DNA of 36,369 nucleotides from HGM11412 sp045536025 (GCA_045536025.1 JAZSMT010000014.1:1-36369); one strand, 5' to 3'; shown: positions 17,554-25,497, numbered from the stretch's first letter. Notes: generated by a model not told the origin, from the letters alone. Made by a program: numbers and translations.

Positions 17554-18448
17554 TACTTTAAAATTTTTAAGTGTTAAAGCCCTTTGCAAGAGTTTTAATA
17601 ACAACAAAGTTTTAAACGGTATAGACATTGAAATAAAAAAAGGTGACGTTGTTGCCGTTATCGGTCCGTCGGGCTGTGGTAAATCTACCTTTTTAAGATG
17701 TTTAAACTTACTTGAAACCCCTTCAGCTGGTGAAATCGTATTTCAAGACGAATACGTATATAAACTATTTAGTTTATACACAAAGCAAGAAATTAAACTA
17801 TTAAACACTGAAATCAATAAATGTAAAAATAGTGGTGAAGATTATTCTGAACTTCAACAAAAGTTGGAAATTCTTAAAATTCAACTTAAACAGCAAAAGA
17901 TTGAAGAAAGAAAAATTTTAAAAGAATCGAATAAAAATATCAACGTTCACCGTCAAAAAATCGGTATGGTATTCCAACAGTTTAATTTATTTGCTAATAT
18001 GACTGTTATGAATAATATAACGTTAGCGCCAATTAAGCTTAAAAAAATGTCAAAAGTTCAAGCTGAGGAACTTGCCTTAAAACTTCTTGACAAGGTAGGG
18101 CTTAAAGATAAAGCAAACATGTATCCGTCAGCATTATCGGGCGGTATGAAACAGCGTGTAGCAATAGTTAGGGCGCTTGCTATGGAGCCTGACATTATGT
18201 TATTTGACGAGCCTACCTCTGCGTTAGACCCTGAAATGGTTGGCGAGGTTTTAAACGTTATGACTGAACTTGCTAAAGAAGGTATGACGATGGTTATCGT
18301 AACGCACGAAATGGGCTTTGCAAGAGAGGTTGCTAACCGCGTTATATTTATTGACGGCGGAAAAATCGTTGAAGAAAACGAGCCTAAGGAGTTTTTTAGT
18401 AATCCTAAAAACGAAAGACTTAAAGAATTTCTATCAAAAGTCCTTTAA
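17543..18448 (+). CDS. Polar amino-acid ABC transporter ATP-binding protein with coiled-coil insertion
   Basis: This 301-residue ATPase energises the transporter. Walker A GPSGCGKST (41-49), Q-loop VFQQF (143-147), signature LSGGMKQR (about 198-205), Walker B IMLFDEP (218-224) and the H-loop in VTHEMG are all intact. The GlnQ/ArtP family is usually about 240-250 residues. The extra length is an insertion at roughly 72-131, between the strand after Walker A and the Q-loop, rich in Lys, Glu, Gln and Leu and likely a helical hairpin or coiled coil. The start has a good GGGGG-rich ribosome site within the permease gene. Confidence 0.93.
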   Translation: MKDNTLKFLSVKALCKSFNNNKVLNGIDIEIKKGDVVAVIGPSGCGKSTFLRCLNLLETPSAGEIVFQDEYVYKLFSLYTKQEIKLLNTEINKCKNSGEDYSELQQKLEILKIQLKQQKIEERKILKESNKNINVHRQKIGMVFQQFNLFANMTVMNNITLAPIKLKKMSKVQAEELALKLLDKVGLKDKANMYPSALSGGMKQRVAIVRALAMEPDIMLFDEPTSALDPEMVGEVLNVMTELAKEGMTMVIVTHEMGFAREVANRVIFIDGGKIVEENEPKEFFSNPKNERLKEFLSKVL

Positions 18449-18476
18449 AAAAGCGGAATTTTTTCCGCTTTTTTTG
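18447..18476 (+). terminator. Terminator of the amino-acid ABC operon
   Basis: AAAAAGCGG-AATTTTTT-CCGCTTTTTTT: a short GC stem with a T run immediately after the ATPase stop. Confidence 0.9.
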
Positions 18477-18548
18477 ATAAAAAGCCTTTTAATTTTAGGA
18501 AGAATATGCTAATATATTATCGAATAAATTTGTTATTTGGAGACACCT

Positions 18549-19907
18549 ATGAAATTTACACCTGTTTATGACAAAAATTACTATCCTATGATTGTTAAGC
18601 TCAACGAGTTTAGAGAAGCCGTTAAAAAAGAAGAAAGCAAGCTTTTAAAAATTTGCGTTGAAAGAAATAAGGGCTATAACTTCATTTACGAGCTTGATAT
18701 TTTTGCTAGCGAGAGTAAGCGCGAAGAAAACTACGGTGTTGCCGAAAGAATAATCAAAACCATTTTATGGGTTGCAGGCGGTTACAAAATCTATATTGCA
18801 GGCGATGATTATATTTACAATAAAATCAAATCGGCATACTCAAAGTCGGGCGAGCGCGCGTTTGACGAAAAGTTTATGTCCGGCGTTTATGAAAGACCTT
18901 TTGAAGTTGTATCCGTATCGTACGAAGAATTCCCCGAAAAAAAGAGCTGTTCATTAAAAGTTGGCGGTCATTTAGATGGTTGCCGTATAGGCTTTGACGC
19001 GGGCGGTTCGGATAGAAAGGTTTCAGCCGTTATCGACGGTAAAGTCGTATACAGTGAAGAAGTCGTTTGGCATCCCAAGCTTAATTCTGACTGGCACTAT
19101 CAGTACAACGGTATAATGGAGTCAATGAAAACTGCGGCAAGCAAAATGCCTAGGGTTGACGCTATCGGCGTATCTTCAGCAGGCGTTTACGTTGACAATA
19201 AAATTATGGTAGCTTCACTTTTCATTAAAGTTCCAGAAAGTGATTTTGAAAAACACGTTAAAACTATGTATTTAGACATAGCTAAAGAAATCGGCGCACC
19301 TATCGAGGTTGCTAACGACGGTGACGTTACAGCCTTAGCAGGTGCAATCGACCTTGACGATACGGCTGTTCTTGGTATCGCTATGGGTACGAGCGAGGCC
19401 GTAGGCTATATCAACCGCGAGGGTTGCTTAGAGGGCTGGCTTAACGAGCTTGCTTTTGCACCCGTTGACTACGCTAGGTCGGCTATGGTTGACGAGTGGT
19501 CGGGCGATTACGGTTGCGGTGTAAAATATTTCTCGCAAGATAGCGTTATTAAACTCGCTGAAAACGCAGGCTTTAAGTTTGAAGAAGGTTTATCTCCCGC
19601 CGAAAAGCTTAAAGTTATTCAAAAGCTTATGGAAAAAGGCGATGAAATGGCAGAGAAAATTTACGAGTGTATAGGAATTTATCTCGGCTACACCTTAGCT
19701 TATTACAGCGAGTTTTACGATATTAAGCACGCGCTTTTACTCGGCCGTGTAACGTCTGGTAAAGGTGGAGATATTATCCTTAACTTTGCAAACAAAGTAT
19801 TAGCTGAAGAATTCCCTAAGTATTCGTCTATTAGCCTTTCTATGCCTGACGAATCGAATAAGCGTGTTGGGCAGTCTATAGCAGCGGCATCCCTCCCAGA
19901 GCTTTAA
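18549..19907 (+). CDS. ASKHA (ROK/BadF-like) sugar-kinase-fold protein with an extra N-terminal domain
   Basis: This protein has 452 residues. From about residue 145 on there is an actin-like ATPase fold: phosphate-1 loop RIGFDAGGSDRKVSAVIDG, phosphate-2 region VEVANDGDVTALAGA (ROK enzymes have DxxA/DAN-D here) and AMGTSEAVGYI for the adenosine motif. GWLNELAFAP resembles the ROK region before the zinc site, but the CxCGxxGC zinc motif is absent. The first 140 residues are a separate domain I do not recognise. It is probably a kinase or regulator of sugar metabolism; no substrate can be named. The ATG at 18549 follows TTGGAGA; an in-frame TTG (18537) overlaps that site. Confidence 0.65.
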   Translation: MKFTPVYDKNYYPMIVKLNEFREAVKKEESKLLKICVERNKGYNFIYELDIFASESKREENYGVAERIIKTILWVAGGYKIYIAGDDYIYNKIKSAYSKSGERAFDEKFMSGVYERPFEVVSVSYEEFPEKKSCSLKVGGHLDGCRIGFDAGGSDRKVSAVIDGKVVYSEEVVWHPKLNSDWHYQYNGIMESMKTAASKMPRVDAIGVSSAGVYVDNKIMVASLFIKVPESDFEKHVKTMYLDIAKEIGAPIEVANDGDVTALAGAIDLDDTAVLGIAMGTSEAVGYINREGCLEGWLNELAFAPVDYARSAMVDEWSGDYGCGVKYFSQDSVIKLAENAGFKFEEGLSPAEKLKVIQKLMEKGDEMAEKIYECIGIYLGYTLAYYSEFYDIKHALLLGRVTSGKGGDIILNFANKVLAEEFPKYSSISLSMPDESNKRVGQSIAAASLPEL

Positions 19908-19948
19908 GTCGTTATTTCTTTAAGGGCTTATTTGCTACGTCTATCATC

Positions 19949-20050
19949 GTTAACTGCTTTGGTTTTGCGACCTTCACAACCGACAAGGTTAGTTCTGTGC
20001 GCAAAACCTCGCGGGCCTCGCCTAACTTGTTTCTAGCGCCTTAAATAGGT
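19949..20050 (+). repeat. Structured intergenic repeat, copy A
   Basis: The 261-base spacer between the ASKHA gene and minD has no gene. It holds a structured repeat: GGTTTTGCG (about 19961-19969) pairs with CGCAAAACC (about 20000-20008), enclosing AACC-GACAA-GGTT. After this comes GCCTCGCCTAACTTGTTTCT. About 80% of the last 65 bases match the copy at 25498-25563, and a longer 5' part matches the copy at 25333-25420. Confidence 0.65.
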
Positions 20051-20068
20051 TAAAATAAATTAAAAAAC

Positions 20069-20099
20069 AACTCTCGCTTTCAACGGTGAGAGTTTTTTG
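20069..20099 (+). terminator. AACTCTCG-type terminator hairpin, copy 2
   Basis: AACTCTC (20069-20075) pairs with GAGAGTT (20088-20094), followed by TTTTGT. Closely related to the hairpins at 2166 and 25592. Confidence 0.8.
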
Positions 20100-20168
20100 T
20101 TTCAAAAATATCCATAAAACTACAATATAAACCAAATTTATCAGCAAATATTATTTTACAATTTTTAT

Positions 20169-20951
20169 ATGGCTGTAAAATACGTTGTAACCTCTGGTAA
20201 AGGGGGAGTGGGAAAGACCACGTTAACTGCAAATATAGGACTGAAATTAGCAGAAAGCGGAAAGCGCGTTGCCGTCGTTGACGGCGACCTTGGACTTAAT
20301 AATTTAGACGTTTTAACGGGCGTTGAAAATAAATCGGTTTTTGATTTATCAGACGTCGTTTCGGGTAGGTGCAGGGCAAAGCAAGCGCTAGTTGAAAGCC
20401 CCCTTTGTAAAAATCTTTTCGTTTTGCCATCGGCGCACACGTTAACCTCACCTGAAATAAGCGGGCAGGGCGTAAAAAATGCCATTGAGTGTATAGACGG
20501 GCTTTTCGACTATATATTTATCGACTGCCCAGCGGGGATAGAGCTTGGTTTTCACCGCGCCGTTTCTTGCGCCGATAAAGCAATCGTTATAGTTACCCCA
20601 ACGATTACGAGTATTCGCGATGCAGACAAAGTTATATCAATACTTAAAAGCTATTCTTTATCGAGTATAGAGTTAATAGTTAACCGTGTGCGCGGTGATT
20701 TGATTTTAAGTGGAAAAAGCTTATCGCCCGACGACATTGAAAACACCTTAAAAATTCAAACGCTAGGCGTTGTTCCCGACGACGATGCTTTAACTTCGTC
20801 AAGTTTCGGTGGCTTTTTAGGTGAAAGTGGAAAGGCAATAAAGAACGTCGCTTTAAAACTTGTAGGTAAAAAAGCCAAGCCGTATGATTACCTTAAAAAA
20901 TACACGGGCTTTTGGGGAAGTATTCGAAAGGAGCTTAAAAAAAGATTATGA
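20169..20951 (+). CDS. minD: Septum site-determining ATPase MinD
   Basis: This 260-residue deviant Walker-A ATPase has the P-loop SGKGGVGKTT at residues 8-17, the switch-I/II segments VVDGDLGLNNLD and FIDCPAGIE, and a C-terminal amphipathic helix (GFWGSIRKELKKRL) that binds the membrane. With MinE it positions the division site by oscillating or forming gradients along the membrane. It overlaps minE by four bases (ATGA). No minC is in the window. There is no Shine-Dalgarno site before the ATG and only a weak TACAAT at the -10 distance. Confidence 0.95.
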   Translation: MAVKYVVTSGKGGVGKTTLTANIGLKLAESGKRVAVVDGDLGLNNLDVLTGVENKSVFDLSDVVSGRCRAKQALVESPLCKNLFVLPSAHTLTSPEISGQGVKNAIECIDGLFDYIFIDCPAGIELGFHRAVSCADKAIVIVTPTITSIRDADKVISILKSYSLSSIELIVNRVRGDLILSGKSLSPDDIENTLKIQTLGVVPDDDALTSSSFGGFLGESGKAIKNVALKLVGKKAKPYDYLKKYTGFWGSIRKELKKRL

Positions 20952-21172
20952 CAGCAAATAAAAAACGCTTACAAGAAATTATCAAAAACGATAGATTGTT
21001 ACTAAGTTCAGACACTTCCGAAATGATTTGTTACGACCTTAAAAAAACGCTACTTGAATACTTTAATTTAGAGGGTGGAATTTCACTTTCGGTAGAGCCG
21101 AAAAGCGACTGTTATCAAATAACCGTAAAAGCGACTGCAAGTGCAATAAAGTCTTTTGGCTTGATTAAATAG
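20948..21172 (+). CDS. minE: MinE, cell-division topological specificity factor (short)
   Basis: Only 74 residues, against about 85-90 in E. coli. The N-terminal anti-MinCD helix region is recognisable in KKRLQEIIKNDRLLLSSDTSEMICYDLKKTLLEYF (the family has RLQ..L.HDR..L....MEMI..DI...I.KY), followed by a short beta domain with LSVEPKSDCYQITVKATA. It stimulates the MinD ATPase and releases MinD from the membrane. Its start overlaps the minD stop. MinE presence separates this organism from those using DivIVA/MinJ only. Confidence 0.85.
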   Translation: MTANKKRLQEIIKNDRLLLSSDTSEMICYDLKKTLLEYFNLEGGISLSVEPKSDCYQITVKATASAIKSFGLIK

Positions 21173-21201
21173 TTGAAATAAGCTTAAGCTTATGTTATAA
21201 T
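21173..21201 (+). promoter_or_regulatory. Nitroreductase promoter with a 16-bp palindrome in its spacer
   Basis: TTGAAA (21173-21178), a 17-base spacer, TATAAT (21196-21201). The perfect palindrome ATAAGCTTAAGCTTAT (21178-21193) fills the spacer, a position where a bound repressor or MerR-type activator would act. Confidence 0.75.
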
Positions 21202-21219
21202 AAAACAAAGGAGATTATT

Positions 21220-21732
21220 ATGGAATTTGATAAAGTTTTAAAATCAAGATATTCGGTAAGAAAGTATAAGCAAACCCCCGTAGAGGAAGAAAAAATCGAG
21301 GCAATACTTAACGCCGTTAGGCTTGCGCCTACGGCAAAGAACAGTCAGCCTCAAAAGATATTCGTAGCTAAAACGGAAGAAGCGCTTTTGAAAATGGATT
21401 TGATTACTCCAAATCGCTTTGGTGCGCCCGTTGCTATGCTTGTTTGCGGAGATAGTGAAAAAGCTTGTATATTAAAGTCAAACGGCAGAAGTTTTTTAGA
21501 GGTTGACGTCACTATTATTCAAACGTATATGATGCTTAAAGCAACCGAACTTGGTCTTGGCACTTGCTGGATAGGTAGATACGCAAGTGAAAAGGTTTAC
21601 GAAGTTTTAAACATACCTAAAACACTTATTCCATACGGAATACTTCTCGTAGGATATCCAAGTGATGACGACGAGCCCTCGCCACTTCATACGAGTAGGC
21701 TTGAAATTAAAGATTTTACCGTTAATTTATAA
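21220..21732 (+). CDS. Nitroreductase-family flavoprotein
   Basis: This 170-residue FMN-dependent nitroreductase-fold protein has the FMN-phosphate motif SRYSVRKYK at the N-terminus, RLAPTAKNSQPQKIFV for the flavin-binding loop, and GLGTCWIGRYA in the C-terminal half. The small size matches the short one-domain nitroreductases common in anaerobes, which reduce quinones, nitro compounds or enones at the expense of NAD(P)H. The native substrate is unknown. It has an AAGGAG ribosome site, its own promoter with a palindromic spacer, and its own terminator. Confidence 0.9.
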   Translation: MEFDKVLKSRYSVRKYKQTPVEEEKIEAILNAVRLAPTAKNSQPQKIFVAKTEEALLKMDLITPNRFGAPVAMLVCGDSEKACILKSNGRSFLEVDVTIIQTYMMLKATELGLGTCWIGRYASEKVYEVLNIPKTLIPYGILLVGYPSDDDEPSPLHTSRLEIKDFTVNL

Positions 21733-21737
21733 ATCGT

Positions 21738-21767
21738 AAACTCCGAACCACGTTTCGGGGTTTTTTT
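21738..21767 (+). terminator. Terminator after the nitroreductase gene
   Basis: CTCCGAA-CCACG-TTTCGGGG followed by TTTTTTT. Confidence 0.85.
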
Positions 21768-21797
21768 GTGCCAAAAGCCAAAAATCGTTAAAAAAGA

Positions 21798-21826
21798 TTG
21801 TAATTTAGTAAATAATATGTTATAAT
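21798..21826 (+). promoter_or_regulatory. Promoter of the unknown gene at 21843
   Basis: TTGTAA (21798-21803), 17 bases, TATAAT (21821-21826). The predicted start near 21833 rules out the ATG at 21825 as the translation start. Confidence 0.75.
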
Positions 21827-21842
21827 GCTAACTAGGTGTAAA

Positions 21843-22685
21843 ATGAACTGTATTGAAAAGATGTACAAAGAAATCGAAGAGATTTTATTAAAAGAAAAGC
21901 AAGAAGCTCAAAAACTTGCCGTTCCCATCCGTGAGATTAAGAACGGTTTTTCTGACGATGCGTCTTTTTTAACCGAAGAAGTTACTTTTACGCCGGTAGA
22001 CTATTTAAGTCAAATAACCCTGTCGGAGGAGTGGGATAAAAAGCCTTTGTCAGTTGAAAGAGCGAAAGCTTTTATCTTATTTATTTTCAAAAAGTATTTT
22101 TGCTTTAATAAATCCTCGTCGGGCGAGGGCGGTTTTATAAAAACCGTTGAAAAATCTCTTTCCGAAGGTGACGATTTATTGCAAATTTTAACCTCTTTAA
22201 CTAACGACCTTATCGAGTACGTAGGCGAGGAAACGGAAGAGATTAAAAACTTTTTCACAAACCCTTACAACGCTTTATTTAAAGATGGCGACGGTTACTA
22301 TGCCGTAATTAAAAATGGTAAGTTTAGCGACGTTAAGCGCCCGTTTGGCTTTAATCCCAATCAAATGAAAAAGGTGATTAAAGAAACGTTTGACGAATAC
22401 GCTCAAGATTTTAAAGGCAAGTTTCACTCGGATAAAGAATATAATACTTTTATAAACAATCTTAAAGCCGAGGTAAACAAATCCGAAGCTCAACCTCTCG
22501 ATATTGAAAATGCGTGCTTAGATAAGCTCACTGCTATATTAAAAGCAAACGGCGTGAGTGAATCGGCAATAAAAAACCACATTGAAAAAAAGGGGTTATC
22601 CCTTGTAAAACAAGGCAATTATTATTTCAGAAAAAAGGCGTACGACGAGTTCGCTGAATATAAAAAAATAGAATTCCGATACTGA
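21843..22685 (+). CDS. Hypothetical protein of unknown family
   Basis: This protein has about 280 residues, is highly charged, and has no signal peptide or transmembrane segment. Apparent features: a helical N-terminus (EKMYKEIEEILLKEKQEAQKL), a middle part with YAVIKNGKFSDVKRPFGFNPNQMKK resembling a small globular domain, and a C-terminal helical stretch ending LSLVKQGNYYFRKKAYDEFAEYKK. I do not recognise the family. The start at 21843 is preceded by AGGTG and fits the promoter; the ATG 18 bases upstream lies inside the -10 box. It ends in TGA 44 bases before the CBS-domain gene and may be co-transcribed with it. Confidence 0.7.
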   Translation: MNCIEKMYKEIEEILLKEKQEAQKLAVPIREIKNGFSDDASFLTEEVTFTPVDYLSQITLSEEWDKKPLSVERAKAFILFIFKKYFCFNKSSSGEGGFIKTVEKSLSEGDDLLQILTSLTNDLIEYVGEETEEIKNFFTNPYNALFKDGDGYYAVIKNGKFSDVKRPFGFNPNQMKKVIKETFDEYAQDFKGKFHSDKEYNTFINNLKAEVNKSEAQPLDIENACLDKLTAILKANGVSESAIKNHIEKKGLSLVKQGNYYFRKKAYDEFAEYKKIEFRY

Positions 22686-22729
22686 TTAGTTCAGAATATA
22701 ACCGGAATACAAAGGAGTAATTTTTTCTA

Positions 22730-24001
22730 ATGCCTGACGGCTCTATGCCCCTGCTAATAGCAATTATCGCACTTATCATCTTGTCTGCGTTTTTCTCGGC
22801 AACTGAAACGGCTTACACAAGCCTTAACACCATAAAACTTAAAAGTCTTGCGCAAAAAGATTCAAGATTTAAAAAAGTTTTAGCACTCTACGATAGATAC
22901 GACCAGCTTTTATCGACGATACTTATCGGTAACAATATCGTTAACATTACCGCATCGTCGCTTGCACTTTTATTATTTACAAAACTCATACAACAAGGTT
23001 CGTTTTTTGATCCCTCGTTCGTATCTACGGCGGTAATGACTATAGTAGTATTACTTTTCGGTGAAATTACGCCCAAAAACATCGCAAAGGCGTATCCCGA
23101 AAAACTTGCTGTTGCTTTTTACCCGATAATAACGATGTTTTATTATCTTCTTTATCCGCTTAATTTTCTTTTCGGCTTATTCAAAAAGCTTTTAAACCTT
23201 TTGTTTAGGCTTGACAGAAAAGAAGCCATTACTGACGACGAGCTTATAACCATAGTTAACGAAGCTCAAGAGGACGGTACGCTTAAAGAAGAAGAATCAG
23301 ACCTTATACGCTCGGCTATCGAGTTTGACGATTTGGAAGTTAGAGATATTTTAGTTCCTAGAATTAACGTAATAGCCGTTCCTACCGACGCTACTAAGCA
23401 AGAGGTTAAAAAGGTTTTCGATAGCGAAAGATACTCGCGTATCCCAGTATATAAAGATACGATTGACTCTATCGTTGGCTTTATTCACGAAAAGGATTTT
23501 TATCGCAATTATTTCAAGCAAGAGTTCGACCTTAAAAACCTTATGCAAAAGGTGGAATTCGTTGTTGAACACACTAAAATTTCCGTTTTACTTAAAAAAT
23601 TACAGGCTAAAAAGGTACATATGGCAGTAGTTTTAGACGAGTACGGCGGAACGCTTGGTATCGTTACGGTAGAGGATATCATTGAAGAACTCGTTGGCGA
23701 GATTTACGACGAGTACGATGAGGATACCGAGCTTATCAAAGAGCTTTCAAGCGACCAGTATTTAATTAACTGCTCGGCAGAGCTTACCTTGTTTTTTGAT
23801 AAGTTCGAGCTTTACGACGACGGAGAGGAATTCGACGCCAACACCGTTGGCGGTTGGATAACCGAAAAGCTTGGCGAACTTCCAACCACTGGTAGAAAGT
23901 TTGATTACAAAAATTTGAGAGTTGAGGTTACGAAAGCGTCTATGAAAAAGGTGCTTGAAATAAAAGTTACCCGCCTTGAAGAAATTACCCAACAAGAATA
24001 A
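22730..24001 (+). CDS. CNNM/CorC-family (hemolysin-type) protein with DUF21, two CBS domains and CorC_HlyC
   Basis: This protein has 423 residues. The N-terminal DUF21 region has three to four membrane helices with FSATETAYTSLNTIKLKSLA, GNNIVNITAS and GEITPKNIAKAYPE, all signature segments. Two CBS domains follow (about residues 205-320), beginning at VRDILVPRINVIAV and including HMAVVLDEYGGTLGIVTVEDIIEELVGEIYDEYD. A CorC_HlyC transporter-associated domain ends the protein. The family is linked to Mg2+/Co2+ efflux or its regulation; the old name hemolysin is misleading. The ribosome site AAAGGAG lies rather far (about 12 bases) from the ATG. Confidence 0.92.
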   Translation: MPDGSMPLLIAIIALIILSAFFSATETAYTSLNTIKLKSLAQKDSRFKKVLALYDRYDQLLSTILIGNNIVNITASSLALLLFTKLIQQGSFFDPSFVSTAVMTIVVLLFGEITPKNIAKAYPEKLAVAFYPIITMFYYLLYPLNFLFGLFKKLLNLLFRLDRKEAITDDELITIVNEAQEDGTLKEEESDLIRSAIEFDDLEVRDILVPRINVIAVPTDATKQEVKKVFDSERYSRIPVYKDTIDSIVGFIHEKDFYRNYFKQEFDLKNLMQKVEFVVEHTKISVLLKKLQAKKVHMAVVLDEYGGTLGIVTVEDIIEELVGEIYDEYDEDTELIKELSSDQYLINCSAELTLFFDKFELYDDGEEFDANTVGGWITEKLGELPTTGRKFDYKNLRVEVTKASMKKVLEIKVTRLEEITQQE

Positions 24002-24004
24002 GCA

Positions 24005-24031
24005 TTTACCCACTCTTTTAGAGTGGGTAAA
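24005..24031 (+). other. Perfect 11-bp hairpin between the CBS gene and the DUF1015 gene
   Basis: TTTACCCACTC (24005-24015) pairs perfectly with GAGTGGGTAAA (24021-24031) around a TTTTA loop, starting just after the stop codon. No T run follows, so it is not a standard terminator; it may act as an RNA-processing or 3' protecting hairpin. Confidence 0.7.
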
Positions 24032-24054
24032 CTAGTTGAAAAAAAGGAGAAATT

Positions 24055-25320
24055 ATGAGTAAAATACCTTGCTATCCGGCAGATATAATGCTACCTGACT
24101 TTAATAAGGTTGACGGAACTAAATGGGCGGTAATTGCTTGCGACCAGTATACAAGCGAGCCAGAGTATTGGGAAGAAACAACTAAATTGGTAGGGGACAA
24201 TCCTTCCACGTTATCTATCATAATACCAGAGGTTTATCTTACTGACGCTCAGTCGATAATTCCCAAAGTTAACAAAAAGATGGTGGAGTATGAAAAAGAG
24301 GTTTTAAAAACTTATAAAAACTCTATGATATACACTGAAAGACTGCAAAAGGACGGGCGCGTTAAGCACGGGCTTGTAGCCGTTGTTGACCTTGAAGATT
24401 ATGATTTTTCAAAGGGTTCAACCTCTCTTATTCGCGCAACTGAAGGAACGGTGCTTGAAAGAATACCTCCAAGAGTTGCAGTAAGGCGTAACGCGTCTAT
24501 TGAATCTCCGCACATTATGTTGCTTATAGACGACGATAAAAAAACGGTAATCGAGCCTATAACCGCGTCTAAAGAAAGCCTTGAAAAGATTTATGATTTT
24601 AAGCTTATGCAGGGTGGTGGTAGCGTTAAAGGTTACCTTGTAAAAGACGGTTTTGATAAAATTAGCGACGCTCTTTCCAAGATTATAAGCGACGAAAACG
24701 CCGAGAGATTATACGGCAAGAACACACCCTCTAAGCTTTTGTTTGCAGTGGGTGATGGTAATCACTCGCTTGCAACGGCAAAAACGTCTTATCTTGAAAT
24801 AAAAGAAAAGTTGGGTGAAGAGGTGGCTAAAAATCACCCTGCAAGATACGCCCTCGTTGAAATCACTAATCTTCACGACGACGCGCTTGAATTTGAACCT
24901 ATTTACCGCGTAATGTTTGGCGTTTCGCCCGAGCACGTTATTGAAAAACTTAGCGAGTACGTTAAGAGCTTAAAGGGTAATGAAAAGGCGCAAACGGTAG
25001 AGTGTGTCGCTAAAGATACCGTTAAAAAAATCGTTATAGATTGCCCCGAAAAGCAACTTACCGTAGGTACGCTACAAGATTTTATTGACGATTATATCAA
25101 AAACCACGGTGGTGAAGTAGACTATATCCACGGCGAAAATTCCGTTAAAGCATTAGCGAGTAAAGACGGTGCTATCGGCTTTATATTCAGCGGTATGGAA
25201 AAGTCGCAACTATTCAAAACGGTTATTTTCGACGGTGCGCTTCCTAGAAAAACTTTCTCAATAGGCCACGCGTACGACAAGCGTTATTATATTGAGTGTC
25301 GCAAAATTAAGGCTAAATAA
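24055..25320 (+). CDS. DUF1015-family protein
   Basis: This 421-residue cytoplasmic protein has the family's landmarks: a start resembling PADIMLPDFNKVDGTKWAVIACDQYTSEP, STSLIRATEGTVLERIPPRV, and the central AVGDGNHSLATAKTSYLEIKE. DUF1015 proteins in Clostridia often sit near serA/serC and have been proposed to act as serine kinases or in related metabolism. No such neighbours are present here, so the role is left open. An AAAGGAG ribosome site precedes the ATG. Confidence 0.88.
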   Translation: MSKIPCYPADIMLPDFNKVDGTKWAVIACDQYTSEPEYWEETTKLVGDNPSTLSIIIPEVYLTDAQSIIPKVNKKMVEYEKEVLKTYKNSMIYTERLQKDGRVKHGLVAVVDLEDYDFSKGSTSLIRATEGTVLERIPPRVAVRRNASIESPHIMLLIDDDKKTVIEPITASKESLEKIYDFKLMQGGGSVKGYLVKDGFDKISDALSKIISDENAERLYGKNTPSKLLFAVGDGNHSLATAKTSYLEIKEKLGEEVAKNHPARYALVEITNLHDDALEFEPIYRVMFGVSPEHVIEKLSEYVKSLKGNEKAQTVECVAKDTVKKIVIDCPEKQLTVGTLQDFIDDYIKNHGGEVDYIHGENSVKALASKDGAIGFIFSGMEKSQLFKTVIFDGALPRKTFSIGHAYDKRYYIECRKIKAK

Positions 25321-25332
25321 ACGGCGTTATGC

Positions 25333-25430
25333 TTCGTTTACTGCCACAAAGTTGTGTCCGCCACAACCAAAAAGGTTAGTGCCGACCACACTTTGTGTCG
25401 AGCCTCGCCTAACTTGTTTTTTTATCCTTA
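25333..25430 (+). repeat. Structured intergenic repeat, copy B1
   Basis: First part of a 410-base gene-free spacer. CACAAAG (about 25345-25351) pairs with CTTTGTG (about 25391-25397), enclosing AACC-AAAAA-GGTT, then GAGCCTCGCCTAACTTGTTTT. The inner hairpin and the 3' block match copy A while the outer stem has a different sequence that still pairs. Confidence 0.65.
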
Positions 25431-25465
25431 ATTAGAGCTTTGCACAAGCTAACAATTATAAAATT

Positions 25466-25492
25466 AAAGCATAGATTTTTCTATGCTTTTTT
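25466..25492 (+). terminator. Terminator downstream of the DUF1015 gene
   Basis: AAAGCATAG-ATTTTT-CTATGCTTT followed by TTT. It separates repeat copies B1 and B2. Confidence 0.8.
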
Positions 25493-25497
25493 AAGTG

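Noticed and set aside
21825..21842. Earlier ATG for the unknown protein
   Set aside because: It lies within the -10 box of a strong promoter, upstream of the expected transcription start.
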